A stretch of DNA of 64,000 bases from Phanerochaete sordida (lineage: Eukaryota; Basidiomycota; Agaricomycetes; Polyporales; Phanerochaetaceae), in NCBI GenBank assembly GCA_019973155.2, contig BPQB01000003.1, forward strand, positions 124,001 through 188,000, written 5' to 3'. The notes under the pieces are model-generated. The model did no database searches. It saw only the letters and a list, made by a program, of their open reading frames with translations, and had not been told where the DNA came from. This document shows, one piece after another, positions 23,716 through 34,762 of this stretch (positions are counted from its first letter, which is position 1; every line of letters begins with the position of its first letter). The translations under genes were made by a program, and so were the position numbers.

Positions 23716-25358
23716 ATGGCCTCAGCTATTGCCCGCAGCGTGCTCAAGAGGAGTATGTGTCCTCGCTCATCGTTGTGCACGGCTCTGACCAGACGCGTCC
23801 CGCAGGCTTCCACGTCTCTGCATCGAGGCATGCCCTCTCCAAGTTCAGCATGCCCGCCATGAGTCCGACGATGACAGAGGGCGGTATTGCCTCGTGGAAG
23901 AAGAAGGAGGGTGAGGCCTTCGCCACGGGTGACGTTCTGCTCGAGATCGTGCGTGCTATGTTGTCTAAATGAACCACGGAACCACTGACCGCATGACCCC
24001 GTCAGGAAACGGACAAGGCGACTATTGACGTAGAAGCCCAGGAGGATGGTATCCTTGCTAAAATCATTGTGAGTCTAATGTCCTTGCTGCAGCTCGCGCT
24101 CCGAATGACCTCTCGCACAGGCCCCAGACGGCACGAAGGGTGTCGCCGTCGGTGCGCCCATCGCTATCCTCGCTGAGGAGGGCGACGACCTCTCTGGCGC
24201 GGACAAGCTCGCGTCGGAATCCTCTGACAGCAAACCTGCTGCTGCTCCCGAGAAGGAGGAGGCTCCCAAACCCAAGCCCACCAGCGCGGAGCCCACCAGC
24301 CCCGCTACCTTCTCAAAAGACGCTGAGGTCTCCTCGCCGCGGGAGGACATCCCGCAAGGCGACCGCATCTTTGCCTCGCCCCTTGCCAAGAAGATTGCGC
24401 TCGAGCGTGGCATCCCTCTCGCCAAGGTCAAGGGCTCTGGTCCCAACGGCCGCATCCTCCGCGAGGACGTCGAGAAGTTCCAGGCGCCGGCCGCCGCGCC
24501 CGCGGGCCCGACCGCAGGCTTCCCTGCGCCGGCGGCACCCTCACCAGACTACGTCGACATCCCGACCTCGAACATGCGCCGCGTCATCGCCTCGCGCCTC
24601 GCGCAGTCGAAGGTCGAGCTCCCGCACTACTACCTCACCGCGGACATCAACATGGACAAGGTGCTCAAGCTGCGCGAGGTCTTCAACAAGTCTCTCGGCG
24701 AGAAGGACAAGTCCGCGAAGCTCAGCGTGAACGATTTCATCGTCAAGGCCACCGCGTGCGCACTCGCTGAGGTCCCCGAGGCGAACTCGGCGTGGTTGGG
24801 CGAGGTCATCCGGCAGTAGGTCGCGCGTAGAAGGCTCGCTTCCTAAGACACTCACACCCGGGTTTAGATACAAGAAGGCCGACATCTCTGTCGCCGTCGC
24901 AACCCCGACGGGTCTCATTACCCCCATCGTGAAGGACGTCGGAGCGCGCGGTCTCGCTGACATCTCGTCGACGACGAAGACGCTCGCGAAGAAGGCTCGT
25001 GACGGCAAGCTGCAGCCACAGGAATACCAGGTGCGCGCCAGTATGCATTCTTCAGCGTCATGCGCACTCACTGCGCCTTTCGTGTCAGGGCGGCACCTTC
25101 ACCATCTCGAACCTGGGCATGTTCGGCATCTCGCACTTCACCGCGATCATCAACCAGCCCCAGTCCTGCATCCTCGCCGTCGGCACGACAACACCAACGC
25201 TCGTCCCCGCACCCGAGGAGGAGAAGGGCTTCAAGGTGGTCAACAACATGAAGGTCACCCTCAGCTGCGACCACCGCGTCGTCGACGGCGCCGTTGGCGC
25301 GAGGTGGATGGCCGCGTTCAAGGGCTACCTCGAAAACCCCCTGACGTTCATGCTCTGA
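23716..25358 (+). CDS. LAT1: Dihydrolipoyl transacetylase, E2 of pyruvate dehydrogenase
   Basis: Exons 23716-23752, 23806-23948, 24006-24068, 24121-24815, 24868-25030 and 25089-25358 (456 residues). It transfers acetyl groups from lipoamide to CoA in the mitochondrial pyruvate dehydrogenase complex. The N-terminus is Arg/Ser-rich and presequence-like ([20 protein letters not shown]). One lipoyl domain follows ([15 protein letters not shown], lipoylated Lys in ETDKATID, about residue 64), then a Pro/Ala/Glu linker and a peripheral-subunit-binding domain ([14 protein letters not shown]). The catalytic domain ends with the active-site DHRVVDG (His429, Asp433 by my count). The donor at 24816 (GTAGGT) avoids an apparent stop and restores RQYKKADIS. 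A single lipoyl domain is usual for fungal E2. Confidence 0.93.
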
Positions 25359-25562
25359 TTTCCTTGGATTCCCCCTTGTCGTGTCATGCTATAGACGTTG
25401 TCCAGCACTGTTACTCATGTAGTCGCCGTCGTAATTCACCTGCGTCACCTGGTTGGATTATATAACTCCAGAAGTGCGTACATACACTGCGCTTTGCGTG
25501 CCAGGCTGGACATCAAGGATTACAGTGACATCTATCGTGTGTCGGGTCGCGTGGACAAAGTA

Positions 25563-26643
25563 TCATGTGCGGTTGACCGCCATGAGCTCAATTTTCCCCT
25601 TCTCGAATTTGTCCCACTTGTCCTGAGTGTCACCCGGGCAAACTTGGACGTCGCCGCGGCAGAGCCCAGCCATGGTCTGCTCCGTGAACTCGTCAAGAGG
25701 CAGCCAGAACTTGCTGAGCTTGGGCGTCATGCCCTGGTCTGCAAGTACTGTCAGTCACGCGCTCAAACGCGCTGCACGACAACTCACGATCGTGTAACTC
25801 AGACTCGGTGAGTCTAGGACGCGAATTAGTTGCCAGACATCGCGTCATGCAGTCGCGTCACACTCACGGAGGCATGATCTCCATGACCTGCACCTTGGTA
25901 TCCTTCAGCTGGTGATTCAAGGACAGCGCGAGCGAGTGCAGCGCGGCCTTCGTCGCGGAGTACGTCGGCACCCACGGGCCCGGGACGATCCCCAGGCCAG
26001 AGGTGATGGGCATCAGGAAGCTCGGGCGTCCCTGCTCCTGCAAGTGCGAGTCGGCATTAGCTATGCGCTAGGTACGGGTGCGACATCGGAGCGCTTACGC
26101 TGAGCTTGAGGAAGTGCGGGAGGAAGAACTTGATGAGGGTCACGGTGGCGACATAGTTCGTCGTGTACTCGTCCTCGAAGACTATGAGGCACGCGGTGAG
26201 ACGCGTCTCAAAGCGCGGAATAGAAGCGTGCTCACGGTCGAGGTCGAACTTCTGCTCCGGCTGCTTGAAGTCGAAGATGTGCTGGATTCCGGAGGACAGC
26301 ACGACGGCGTCCAGCTGCACCGCGTCGGCGACATCTCAGCGTCCGAGTCGGGGCACTGTGTGAACAGGCGGGCACGCACGTCAGGATAGGTCGCGAGCAT
26401 CTCGTCGACGAACTGCTTGAGCGCCGCGCGCCCGCTCGTGAGGTCGACGCGCGCGGTCTTGACGCGGTCGCCCGTCTGCGCGAGCTCGTCGAGCCGTTCC
26501 TGGCGGCGTCCCGCGGCGATGACGGTCGGGCGGGAGGGGAGGTCGTGTATGGCGAGGGCGAGGGCACGTCCGATGCCGGCTGTGGCGCCGACGACGAGGA
26601 TGCACTTGGCGTCCCGGATGGTCGCACGGGGGGTGACGGTCAT
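25563..26643 (-). CDS. Short-chain dehydrogenase/reductase
   Basis: Exons (minus) 26643-26380, 26314-26236, 26181-26099, 26037-25868, 25813-25788 and 25738-25563 (265 residues). A classical SDR oxidoreductase with a Rossmann fold: GATAGIG (19-25) binds NAD(P), TAR-x-DLT follows strand three, and LDAVVLSSGIQ replaces the usual NNAG strand. The catalytic set is Ser155, Tyr168 and Lys172 (YSATK). The substrate is not deducible. The C-terminus lacks a membrane helix or peroxisomal signal. A strong TATA box sits upstream, unlike most neighbours, hinting at regulated expression. The 26-nt exon five is easily missed. Intron one could be placed differently, but the chosen junction gives the best SDR strand. 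Confidence 0.87.
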
Positions 26644-27017
26644 CGTGGCTAAGGTACTGTGAGGTGACGAGACGAGGCTGCAGGTGGGAGCAGGCTGGAG
26701 GTCGTCTCCGCGTGGGACATCCTTTTATACGCTGTGCGGGCGTGGATATTGTGATGTGGCTGGACGCGTGCGGGACGTGGGAGCTGCGAATATCAGCGTG
26801 TCGCCTACCGGTCGCCGCTGACCCGCCGCTGCAAGGTCATCGAAGAGCCTGCCGATGCCCGGGCGACGGTGCTTACAGCGAAGTGACGTCCGCCCGCGCG
26901 GTCGCCGGTTGTGGCAAGCTGTAGAGTCTTCCTCCCAATGAGGTCATCTGGGCGATCTCCCGCTGCCGCGCGCTGCCGCTCCGGCGATTGCACTTGCCTT
27001 CCACCTCGTCTACCAAC
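26644..27017. other. Divergent promoter region between SDR and TTC1 genes
   Basis: About 370 bp between opposing start codons. It contains the SDR TATA box and no gene; a 204-codon open frame crossing it on the minus strand has no family features. Confidence 0.5.
26722..26729 (-). promoter_or_regulatory. TATA box of the SDR gene
   Basis: Minus-strand TATAAAAG about 80 bp upstream of the SDR ATG at 26643. Confidence 0.55.
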
Positions 27018-28112
27018 ATGTCAGAGAACGACTCCACCCAAGCCCAAACCGACATCGAACGCAACGCAGACTCGCCACACACGCAGAACGCGGGCAATGT
27101 CAGTGAAGCGCAACCAGAGCTCACGGATGACGCGGTGAAGGTGCGTGCTGCGCGTATGGTGGCTGCTGTCCTCGTTGACAGCAAGTCTCTACCAGAAAGC
27201 TCTCGACGTGGCGACAGAGCTAAAACAAGAAGGCAATGATCACTTCCGTACTCAGGACTGGAATGCGGCACTCGCGGCGTACCGGAGCGCACTGGGAAGG
27301 CTGCCCAAACGGCCAAGTCCACCCAAGCTTGCCGAGCAGGACAAGGGTAAAGAAAGGGATGTAGATGAAGACGAAGATGCGCCGCCACCAGAGCCAGCTG
27401 CGGCAGCCCCCACAGCGACCTCAGCTGATAGTCCACTTCCGACATTCTCGGCCGAGCTGCAGACGGAGTGTGGCAAAGCGAGAGCAATACTAAACGCCAA
27501 TATCGCTGCGTGTTATGTCAAGCTGGTGAGCCCACCGCTGCATGCCCGACAATTTTCTCTGATCGTCGAAGATTCCGTGCGTAGGGTGAACATAAGGACG
27601 CTGTCGCTGCGTGCACTCAAGGTATGCTGCTGAACGAGTGCCGATGCGCAAGGTCGCTCATGGTTCACAGCATTACTGGACGATCCGACCTACGTCAAAG
27701 CACTCCAGCGAAGAGCAGCTTGCAACGAAGAGCTTGACACATGGTCCTCGCTGACCAGCGCGCAAGAAGGTACGGCTCGTGGCATGTTCTCACTGCAGCT
27801 GTGGAAGTTGACTCGCTGCTTCCAGACTACACGAAGCTACTCGAGCTCCTGCCACCAAGTTCCCCACAAGTGACTGAAACACGGCGCAAGCTTCACGCTC
27901 TCAAGCCTCGTGTTGAGGCTGCTCAGAAGCGGGAGACGAGCGAGATGCTGGGCAAGCTAAAGGATCTCGGTAACACCTTCCTCGGTACGTGCACGGCGAC
28001 TGCATACTGGTGAGAAGACTCACACATTGCAGGAAACTTTGGCCTGTCGACGGACAACTTCAAGTTCGAGCCAAATGGACAAGGGGGATATTCGATGAAC
28101 TTCACGCGGTAG
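27018..28112 (+). CDS. TTC1: TTC1-like tetratricopeptide repeat protein
   Basis: Exons 27018-27140, 27196-27525, 27585-27621, 27671-27769, 27826-27984 and 28033-28112 (275 residues). TTC1 proteins are small TPR co-chaperone-type adaptors. TPR-like helices include ELKQEGNDHFRTQDWNAALA, then ILNANIAACYVKL and PTYVKALQRRAACNEEL. The diagnostic C-terminus follows: EMLGKLKDLGNTFLGNFGLS and TDNFKF with YSMNFTR. An acidic/proline insertion (about 27300-27430) interrupts the first TPR pair and is a lineage feature. The stop is only 41 bp from the stop of the convergent IMP1 gene, so the transcripts probably overlap. Confidence 0.87.
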
Positions 28113-28153
28113 ATGTAGCACTGTAGGCTCTTCGGAGCATGGCGCAATAAAAC

Positions 28154-28877
28154 CTACACCTCGGACCCTTCCACGCCGATATCAACGAAGTTGTTACGGA
28201 AGAAGCCAGCTGCTGTTGGAGGCCAGACCTTCAATGAAATCATCAGGATCTGACCGACATATAAGAAGGATAAAATGCACCTTGGCCATAAGTTTCCCTC
28301 TAATTAGCCCCATGGACACGGGGCCATATTGCCTGGAGTCTCTGGACATCTCTGCGTTGTCGCCGATGAACCAGACATGGCCCTTGGGTATGACCACATG
28401 TTCCGTGGAAGGTGCCAGACGACCTGTAGGGTCCACGCATATAATGTCTCCGGGTAAGCCAATGAGGCGTTTGCAGACTACGCGTGTAGGGTCTAGCGGG
28501 GAGATGTAGGTGACAAGGTCACCGCGTTTGAGGCTCTTCGGGGAGACCATTCGGTTTTCAAATACCACTTCTCCTGCTGCGCTCATCGTAGGCAGCATGG
28601 ATGGACCCGATACCTGTAGCCTTGTGAGTCCACTGAGGAGTAATAGGGTACTGGATGGATTACCACATGGATGAAGCCGACATGCTCCGCGAAGAGGTGA
28701 ACAGCACAAACGACATTCACGACCTGAAGCAACGCGTTCAGAGGTAGGGCGTTGCTCAAGGTATTTGGTACGTACCGCTAGCCCTCTGAGCCCCCATTTC
28801 TTGCCCAGTCGTTCGAAGTCGGCGCGCCTGAGGGAAGCAAGCGACTGGGCTAGTGCCGCTAGTCGTGAAGTGGACAT
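28154..28877 (-). CDS. IMP1: Mitochondrial inner membrane protease subunit IMP1
   Basis: Exons (minus) 28877-28776, 28723-28664, 28613-28281 and 28228-28154 (189 residues). This S26-family signal peptidase processes proteins sorted to the mitochondrial intermembrane space. Seen: membrane-anchor region VVNVVCAVHLFAEHVGFIHV, catalytic Ser in SGPSMLPT (Ser59), general-base Lys in VCKRLIGLPGD (Lys102), and the box GDNAEMSRDSRQYGPV. The last coding exon supplies the short tail VWPPTAAGFF. The order and the SRDSRxYGP box favour IMP1 over IMP2. The starting Met is the only ATG before a Ser/Arg/Leu-rich N-terminus. The gene diverges from ELP4 with 260 bp between start codons. Confidence 0.88.
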
Positions 28878-29137
28878 TCCATGCGTTCTGCGGGAGTAGT
28901 ACTGAGTTGAACGCGTTAATATATGGAGAACAATGTACAGTATCGCTGTAACCGCCTTACATTTGGAAGGCAGCTGGGACGCGCGCACGCCTTGGGCCTC
29001 CTCGTAGTCCAGCGTCGAGAGCACCTGCGATTCCAAGGCGCGCCGCGCTGTCGGTCAGATCTCGGTCCCGATCGCCCAAGAGTCCCCAAGCGCGCAGAGC
29101 ATCATCGACCTCTTCGCTTTTGCCTCTCCTCCTGGCC

Positions 29138-30643
29138 ATGTCCTCCTTCAAACGCAAGACGACCGCAAAGCAGCCCGACGCGCCGCCCGGCACGAAGCCG
29201 CTTGCGGGCGCCGCGGGCGTACACATCACGTCGACGGGCATCCCCTCGCTCGACGACATCCTCGGCGGCGGCCTCCCGCTCCGCTGCACGCAGCTCGTGC
29301 TCGCGCCCGACGCGCACTCCGCGTACGGCGAGCTCGTGCAGAAGTACTTCGTCGCCCAGGGCCTCGCCGCCGGCCAGGACGTGTGCGTCGTGCACGAATG
29401 CCCGCGCGCGTTCGTCGAGGCGTGCATGTGGACGCCTGCCGCGCCCGGGGTTCTGCCTGCCGCGGCGCACGCGGACGAGGACGAGGAGAAGGCCGCGGAG
29501 GGCGACGCGAAGATCAAGATTGCTTGGAGGTACGAGCAGATGAAGCAGTTTCAGACGACCGTGCCCGCCTCTAATCAGTATGTCCTTGCAGTCTCGTGTC
29601 TGCTCCGCAGGTGCTGAACGGATGACTCCAGGTCCGGCGACGATTTCTGCCAGGTCTTTGACCTGACGTCGCGGATACCGCCCGTGGCTGTCGACGCTGC
29701 GATATCAAAACAGCAACTTAGTTTTATCGAAGTCGGACAATCTACAGAGCGGCCTCTACGACGCGTCTTGAACCAGATCGTCGAGCTCTTGGGCCCAGAA
29801 GAGTCAGAGACGAACAGTCGGAAGGCTCTGAGAGTCTGCATACCTGCGCTTGGATCGCCAGCATGGGGCGATGTAGAGCCTCAGGTTCGTGTGCATGCCA
29901 AACCTATGCACTCAGATGCTTATATCTAGCTGTAGGACATATGTTATTTCCTATACAGTCTCCGAGCAGCGTTGGCCAAACGAAGGCACGCTTGCGCCTC
30001 AATATCTCTCCCACCATACCTCTGCGATGTCGATTTCGGTGGACCAGGCTGGGTACAAAAGCTCGGCTGGCTCTCTGACGCGTGCGTCTCACTATCCGCA
30101 TTCACCGGTAGGTATTCTGTTTCGCGTTGTTACATATCATACTCACGCAATTTCTCAGCAAATCCGTCCCTTTCTGCGATCTTCCCCTCGTACCACGGCT
30201 TCGTCCATATCCACACGCTTCCCTCACCACTGGTCCTCGTTCCGCCAAGCGACAGGTTCTCGACGCTCCGCGGGCTCAGCTCCTCCGGAGAGAACAACCT
30301 CGCCTTCAAGAACATGCGCAAGCGGCTTGTCTTTGAGACGTTGCACCTGGACCTCGAAGGCGGCGTTAGCGAGCGGCGGACGACTCCTGCGACAAACACG
30401 ATCGAGACCATCGTTCCACCGACGCACGATCATGGGCACGCACATGCACATGTTAAAGCTGGGGTGGCAGGCATGGCGACAGTAGAAGTACAGCTGGAAC
30501 AGACTGAACAAAGAATTATACAGGAGCGTCCGGCAGAGGTCACAGTGGAGAGTACGACGGCTACTACGACAACAACAGTGAAAAAGAAGCCTAAGAAGAG
30601 GGTGGCGTTCCAATCTGACAGACCGGACCTGTATGATTTCTAG
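29138..30643 (+). CDS. ELP4: Elongator complex subunit ELP4
   Basis: Exons 29138-29577, 29632-29884, 29936-30107 and 30159-30643 (449 residues). ELP4 is a RecA-fold subunit of the hexameric Elp456 ring of Elongator, which modifies wobble uridines of tRNA. Seen: GIPSLDDILGGGLPL (about 34-48) with no functional Walker A lysine, as in the family; YGELVQKYFVAQGL; IAWRYEQMKQFQ; CQVFDLTSRIP; and the C-terminal block NMRKRLVFETLHLDLEGGV. A His/Thr-rich linker precedes a basic tail, KKKPKKRVAF, ending DRPDLYDF. TRM44, another tRNA-modification gene, lies 2 kb away, but no functional clustering is claimed. Convergent with an F-box gene, 85 bp apart. Confidence 0.9.
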
Positions 30644-30728
30644 ACGAAATGTAGTGATGTCCACAACACGCTATAAGGACCTGGTCTTCAATATATGCGG
30701 GTGTATGAAAAGTCTGACTCGACGCACG

Positions 30729-32290
30729 TTAGAAACTCTGTCCGACACCCGTGACACCGACGTTGGCTGCTGCATGCAGTGCTTCTTGCAGCGACATCGA
30801 TAGCTGCCTAATATGTTGCGTCAGGGCTTGCACCTGCGCGATTGGGTCGTTTAATTGGTACACAGGCAGCCCGGCGGGCTGCACGTCGACGGTGTCCTCG
30901 ACCGCGGGGAGCTGGCCGAGCTCGTTGCCGGTGCAGTCTTCGAGGCGCGCACCCTCGCGCACACACTGCGCGGCCCAGCGCTCCCAGCGCTCCCAACAGC
31001 TGTCCGCGGGGCCGTCCGCGGCCTCGAGGTCGCGCAGGAGCGTGCGGTTGAGCAGGCGCACGTGGGCGAGTCGCGGAAACGCGCGGCGCGTGAGCGCGCC
31101 CATGTTCAGGTCGTTCGACCGCCGGATGTAGCGCACGACGAGCGGGTCTGCGCGTGCGTACGTCCCCGCGTAGCCGACGCCGAACGCGTGCAGCGCCTGG
31201 TGCAGCCCGACGTGCGTCAGGTGCGCGTGCGGCGCGTGCACGAGCGCGCTCGCCTCGCTCGGCGCGGCGTCGTCGAGCGGGAGGCGCCAGTCGCCGTTGA
31301 AGGAGAGGTGCGTGAGCTGCGGGCAGTGCGCGAGCATCGACGCGACGTCGATCTGCAGCATGCAGTTGACATCGAGGTACGTCAGGCGAGAGCCGTGCTG
31401 CTCGAGGAACTCGAGCAGGTCCGGGAGGTCGTTGCGGAGGGCGCCGAAATCAAAGGTGAAGGAGGTAAGGCTGGGGAACTCCCACTCGACTGCTTGCTCG
31501 ACGAAGTCGCAGGAGTCGCCAGAGAGCGAGAGCTCTTGGAGCTTGGGGAAGGTGAGGATGACATTTCCGGCAGAACCAAGCCGCGACTCTTCTGAAGTCT
31601 TCTCGCTCATCTCGAGATGCAAAGCAGAAAGGTTTGGCAGGGAATCCAGAGTCAGAATGAGTTTGCGAAGTCCGTTAGGCGGGACGTGCAGATGTAGCGT
31701 TCGCAGGGTTCGAGAGCAATAGGTGCAGAGAGCGTCGGCAATAGCGGTGAAATTACTGTCGACAGGCCAGTCTATGACGAATGTCTCGAGCTTGCGGCAA
31801 TGCTGAATGATAGAAACGAGTCCGACCTCGAGGTCCTCGGAGGTGAGTCCAGGACGTGAGAAAAAGCGTCCAATGTGCAGCCGCCGCACGAAACGGCCGA
31901 GATGTCTGTCCGTGTCGAGGATGCTGCATGCACGAAGGATGTTGGACGGCATCTCGAAGTACATGCAGCTATAGAGGAATTCGCTGCCAATCTTCCTCCA
32001 GTATCTGCACACCGAGACTATGGCCTGGGTATATGCGCACGCTCAGTGAGCCGAAGGCAAGTGTATGTGTCCGCACACACCTTCATGAGTCGTGAGCGGC
32101 GATGCTGCATCGCCGCAATGTCTTCTATAGGCGTGCGCAGTGTCCACTTGGACACGCCGTTCTGGGTTAGCTTGTACCAAGAGGAGGGCTGCCATGCCTG
32201 AGTGTGCGTCGTATGCGCAAATATGGCATCGTCATCGGCTGCAAGCTGGAAGATAGTCAGCCACAGCTCAACGGGGAGTTCTGGATGCAT
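30729..32290 (-). CDS. F-box protein with leucine-rich repeats
   Basis: Exons (minus) 32290-32081 and 32024-30729 (501 residues). The N-terminal F-box begins ELPVELWLTIFQLA and, after a short lineage-specific insert, continues across the intron as MKAIVSVCRYWRKIGSEFLY. Degenerate leucine-rich repeats follow (LRTLHLHVPPNGLRKLILTL, LSALHLEMSEK, LQELSLSGD, LTYLDVNC, LTHLSFNGDW). The C-terminal tail includes a short coiled coil (IAQVQALTQHIRQLSMSLQE). It is presumably an SCF substrate receptor of unknown target. It is not obviously closely related to the F-box protein at 11471-12883. The internal part is G/C-rich at third positions. Confidence 0.85.
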
Positions 32291-32765
32291 AGTGAGTGGG
32301 CCAAGGTGAGGGCAGGTGGAGAGTGTATGCAGTTGGAGCAATCCGAACTGCGACCATTCGTCGGCTTCCGGACGTCATCCCAGGCGCGCAAACAAGACGC
32401 CATCGGGATCACTTCCCTGGGTGCGCACACAGCGCTAGAAGACATTGTCTCAGACTCCCACGAAAAGAGAAAAGCGTATATACAGCTAGGGAAGGCACTG
32501 AGAAGAAATGTCAACCACCGTTATCTGCCAGCCGTGTTCTGCAAGACACGCGGGTATAGAACACTCTCTTACACGCGCTACGAAACGGTATAGTATCCAG
32601 CTCATGGCGGCGATACATGCGCAGGGCTCCGGTCTGTTTCTGTACGTATAGATTTCGCTGCGGGAAGGCAACCAGTAACCAGTCAATACAGACTACAACT
32701 TTCTCATTCCCGAGCAATGAACTCGCCGTAGGCCTATGCTTCAATATGTTCTTGCCAGCGTATAA
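32291..32765. other. F-box promoter region and TRM44 3' flank
   Basis: Tandem minus-strand interval of 475 bp. Only short open frames without resemblance to known proteins. Confidence 0.5.
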
Positions 32766-34530
32766 TCAATGGTCACCAGCTTTGCCCTCGGGACGTCGCG
32801 TCTTAAACATCCCCCGTCTGTCGACCTCGGCGAGAATATTCAGTACGTTTTGGCGAGCGCCCTCTTCCTCCGCTGAAGAATTCCACGAATGCTCTCTCCC
32901 TACAACGCGTTTCATCAGCACACCACGAGATGATACAAGAGAAGTGACGCACCTATCAACGCCCAGTTCCGCGTGCTCGGTATTCGCAGAGTCTCGCTTT
33001 CGACTTTCCAGCCGCAGTGCAAGCTGAGTGACGCGAGCCATATCCTGTAGTGCGAATACGAGCTTGCGTTGCTGCCGTCCCCGCCGAGGTGTAGCGTTTC
33101 GATGAATTCGTCAAGGCTCATGCCCGTCGGATATGGTACGTTCCTTGAACGCTCGTAGCGCGAGTCGAAGGTCCACGCGCAGCATGGTATCGATAGATAG
33201 CCTGAGGCGCGGCACAGAGTGGCGATGACGGGGACCCATGGTGTGAGCTCGTCTGCGTGATTGCCGATGAGAAATACGCCAGGGAGGAGGCTCGGATGGT
33301 GGTAGTCCGGTTGAATGAACGCGGTGGGGTCGAGTGCCTCCACGCGCAGGCTCTTCTGTGTGGCCTCTGGGTAGTGGGACCACGATGTTCGTGCACGGAC
33401 GTCGACGCCACATCCTTCGTAGCCCTCAGAGACGAGTATATGCGTCAGCAGCCCGTTGCCGCATCTACGGAGTTGTTGACTCATGGCTGCGCTGTACGCG
33501 AAGAGACAGATGCTCACCCGAGATCTACAAAGCCGGCGGGCGGCCGTGGCCACGACCTCCATGGCTCCTCGTCCAGTGGAGTGTTTCCCTCCTCGTCAGG
33601 GCCCAGCTTGTACATCCGCTTCCATAGCAAGATGAGAAAGGTAGCGATGCCGATATCCTTCGTACTTGTCAAGGAAGGTTCTCGCCAGACAAAGAGAAGA
33701 CCCACCTCAAACACATGCTTCAGCGGATCTGTGACCTCGTGCCACTCATTCACGAGGTGCTTGTGCCGCTCGCGCAGCACTAAGTACAGATCCTGGTACG
33801 CGTCACGGGGGACGACGCGGTCGTGTATGACGCGCTTCTTGTACTGCGTCACCGTACCCCAGCCGTACCGGTGTAGCGTCTCCAGGAGCGCAAGACAGGT
33901 GCGGTACAGCCGCGAGTTGAGGTCCAGCGGCGTGTCGGGCAGCGGGACGGCCTCGATGCGTATCGAGGGGGCCTCCGCGGGCACGTAGCGGAAGGCGAGG
34001 TGCGAGACGCGCGGATGATAGTATGGTGGGGACCCTGCGCCGTCGACAATCGGCGTAAGTACCAGCAGCGAGGGTACCGGGTCCGCATCTGTGTCGCTAA
34101 CCGACTGGCCGTAGAGGGTGCAGTACTGCTCGAGACCCTCGTCGCGCCCGGGTCGCCTGGGCAGCAGCTTACGGTGGATGCACCGTATCGGCTGGTATCC
34201 TTGGAAGGAGGGGACTGTGGCTGGGATTTGATTTTCACTCTCAGAGACTATTTCTGTGCGTAGGATGAGGGTAGAGTTGTACTCCGGGTGGTACAGCAGC
34301 TGGGAGACCGCAGGCTCAAACTGGAAGGAAAAAAAAAAGATGTCAAAGATCAGAGAATGCGCATACATAATATGATACAGCACACGACTTACAATTTCGA
34401 TAGGAAAATCTGCAGAGCAGCCTATGACAGGTACCCATGTTTGGGTACTGTCCGCGCTTTGCAAGGCAGACGAATCTGTAGCCGAGTCAAAGAGAGGCTC
34501 AGGTCGAAAAGCCGGGCGATTAGCACTCAT
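32766..34530 (-). CDS. TRM44: tRNA(Ser) Um44 2'-O-methyltransferase TRM44
   Basis: Exons (minus) 34530-34393, 34320-33518, 33464-32953 and 32899-32766 (528 residues). TRM44 methylates the 2'-OH of U44 in tRNA(Ser) using S-adenosylmethionine. The SAM motif VDLGCGNGLLTHIL (from about residue 311) spans the second junction. It is followed by EGYEGCGVDVRARTSW, LPGVFLIGNHADELTPWVPV and SGYLSIPCCAWTFDSRYERS, blocks specific to the family. The C-terminus is EEGARQNVLNILAEVDRRGM. The first intron carries a long polypyrimidine tract. The gene shares a 232-bp divergent intergenic region with the Mit1-like gene. Confidence 0.9.
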
Positions 34531-34611
34531 TCGCCCTTCCGTAATAGAACTGATAAATAACAACCAGTTCGTGGTCAAAGGCCCGGTGGTTGCGAAGAAC
34601 CAAGCAGAGCC

Positions 34612-34629
34612 TAGCGCTTAGCGCTTAGC
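34612..34629. repeat. Short TAGCGCT tandem repeat in divergent promoter
   Basis: Two exact TAGCGCT units and a partial third lie between the TRM44 and Mit1-like start codons. Each contains the palindrome AGCGCT. A regulatory role is only a possibility. Confidence 0.4.
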
Positions 34630-34762
34630 AAGAATGACCAGCAGGCGCGCGGCTGCAATATTGCGGCGTGGACGCGACTTTCATTTTCTCTCCCATACCG
34701 CGTCGTTCGCGCGACACACATGCCCTGATCGCGTCAACCTCGCCTACATACACACCGTAGCC

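Noticed and set aside
24816..24867. Apparent premature stop (CAGTAG) in the E2 gene
   Set aside because: The TAG is inside a GTAGGT donor; splicing restores RQYKKADIS.
26873..27487. Minus-strand frame of 204 codons
   Set aside because: It is antisense to TTC1 and crosses the divergent promoter, with no family resemblance.
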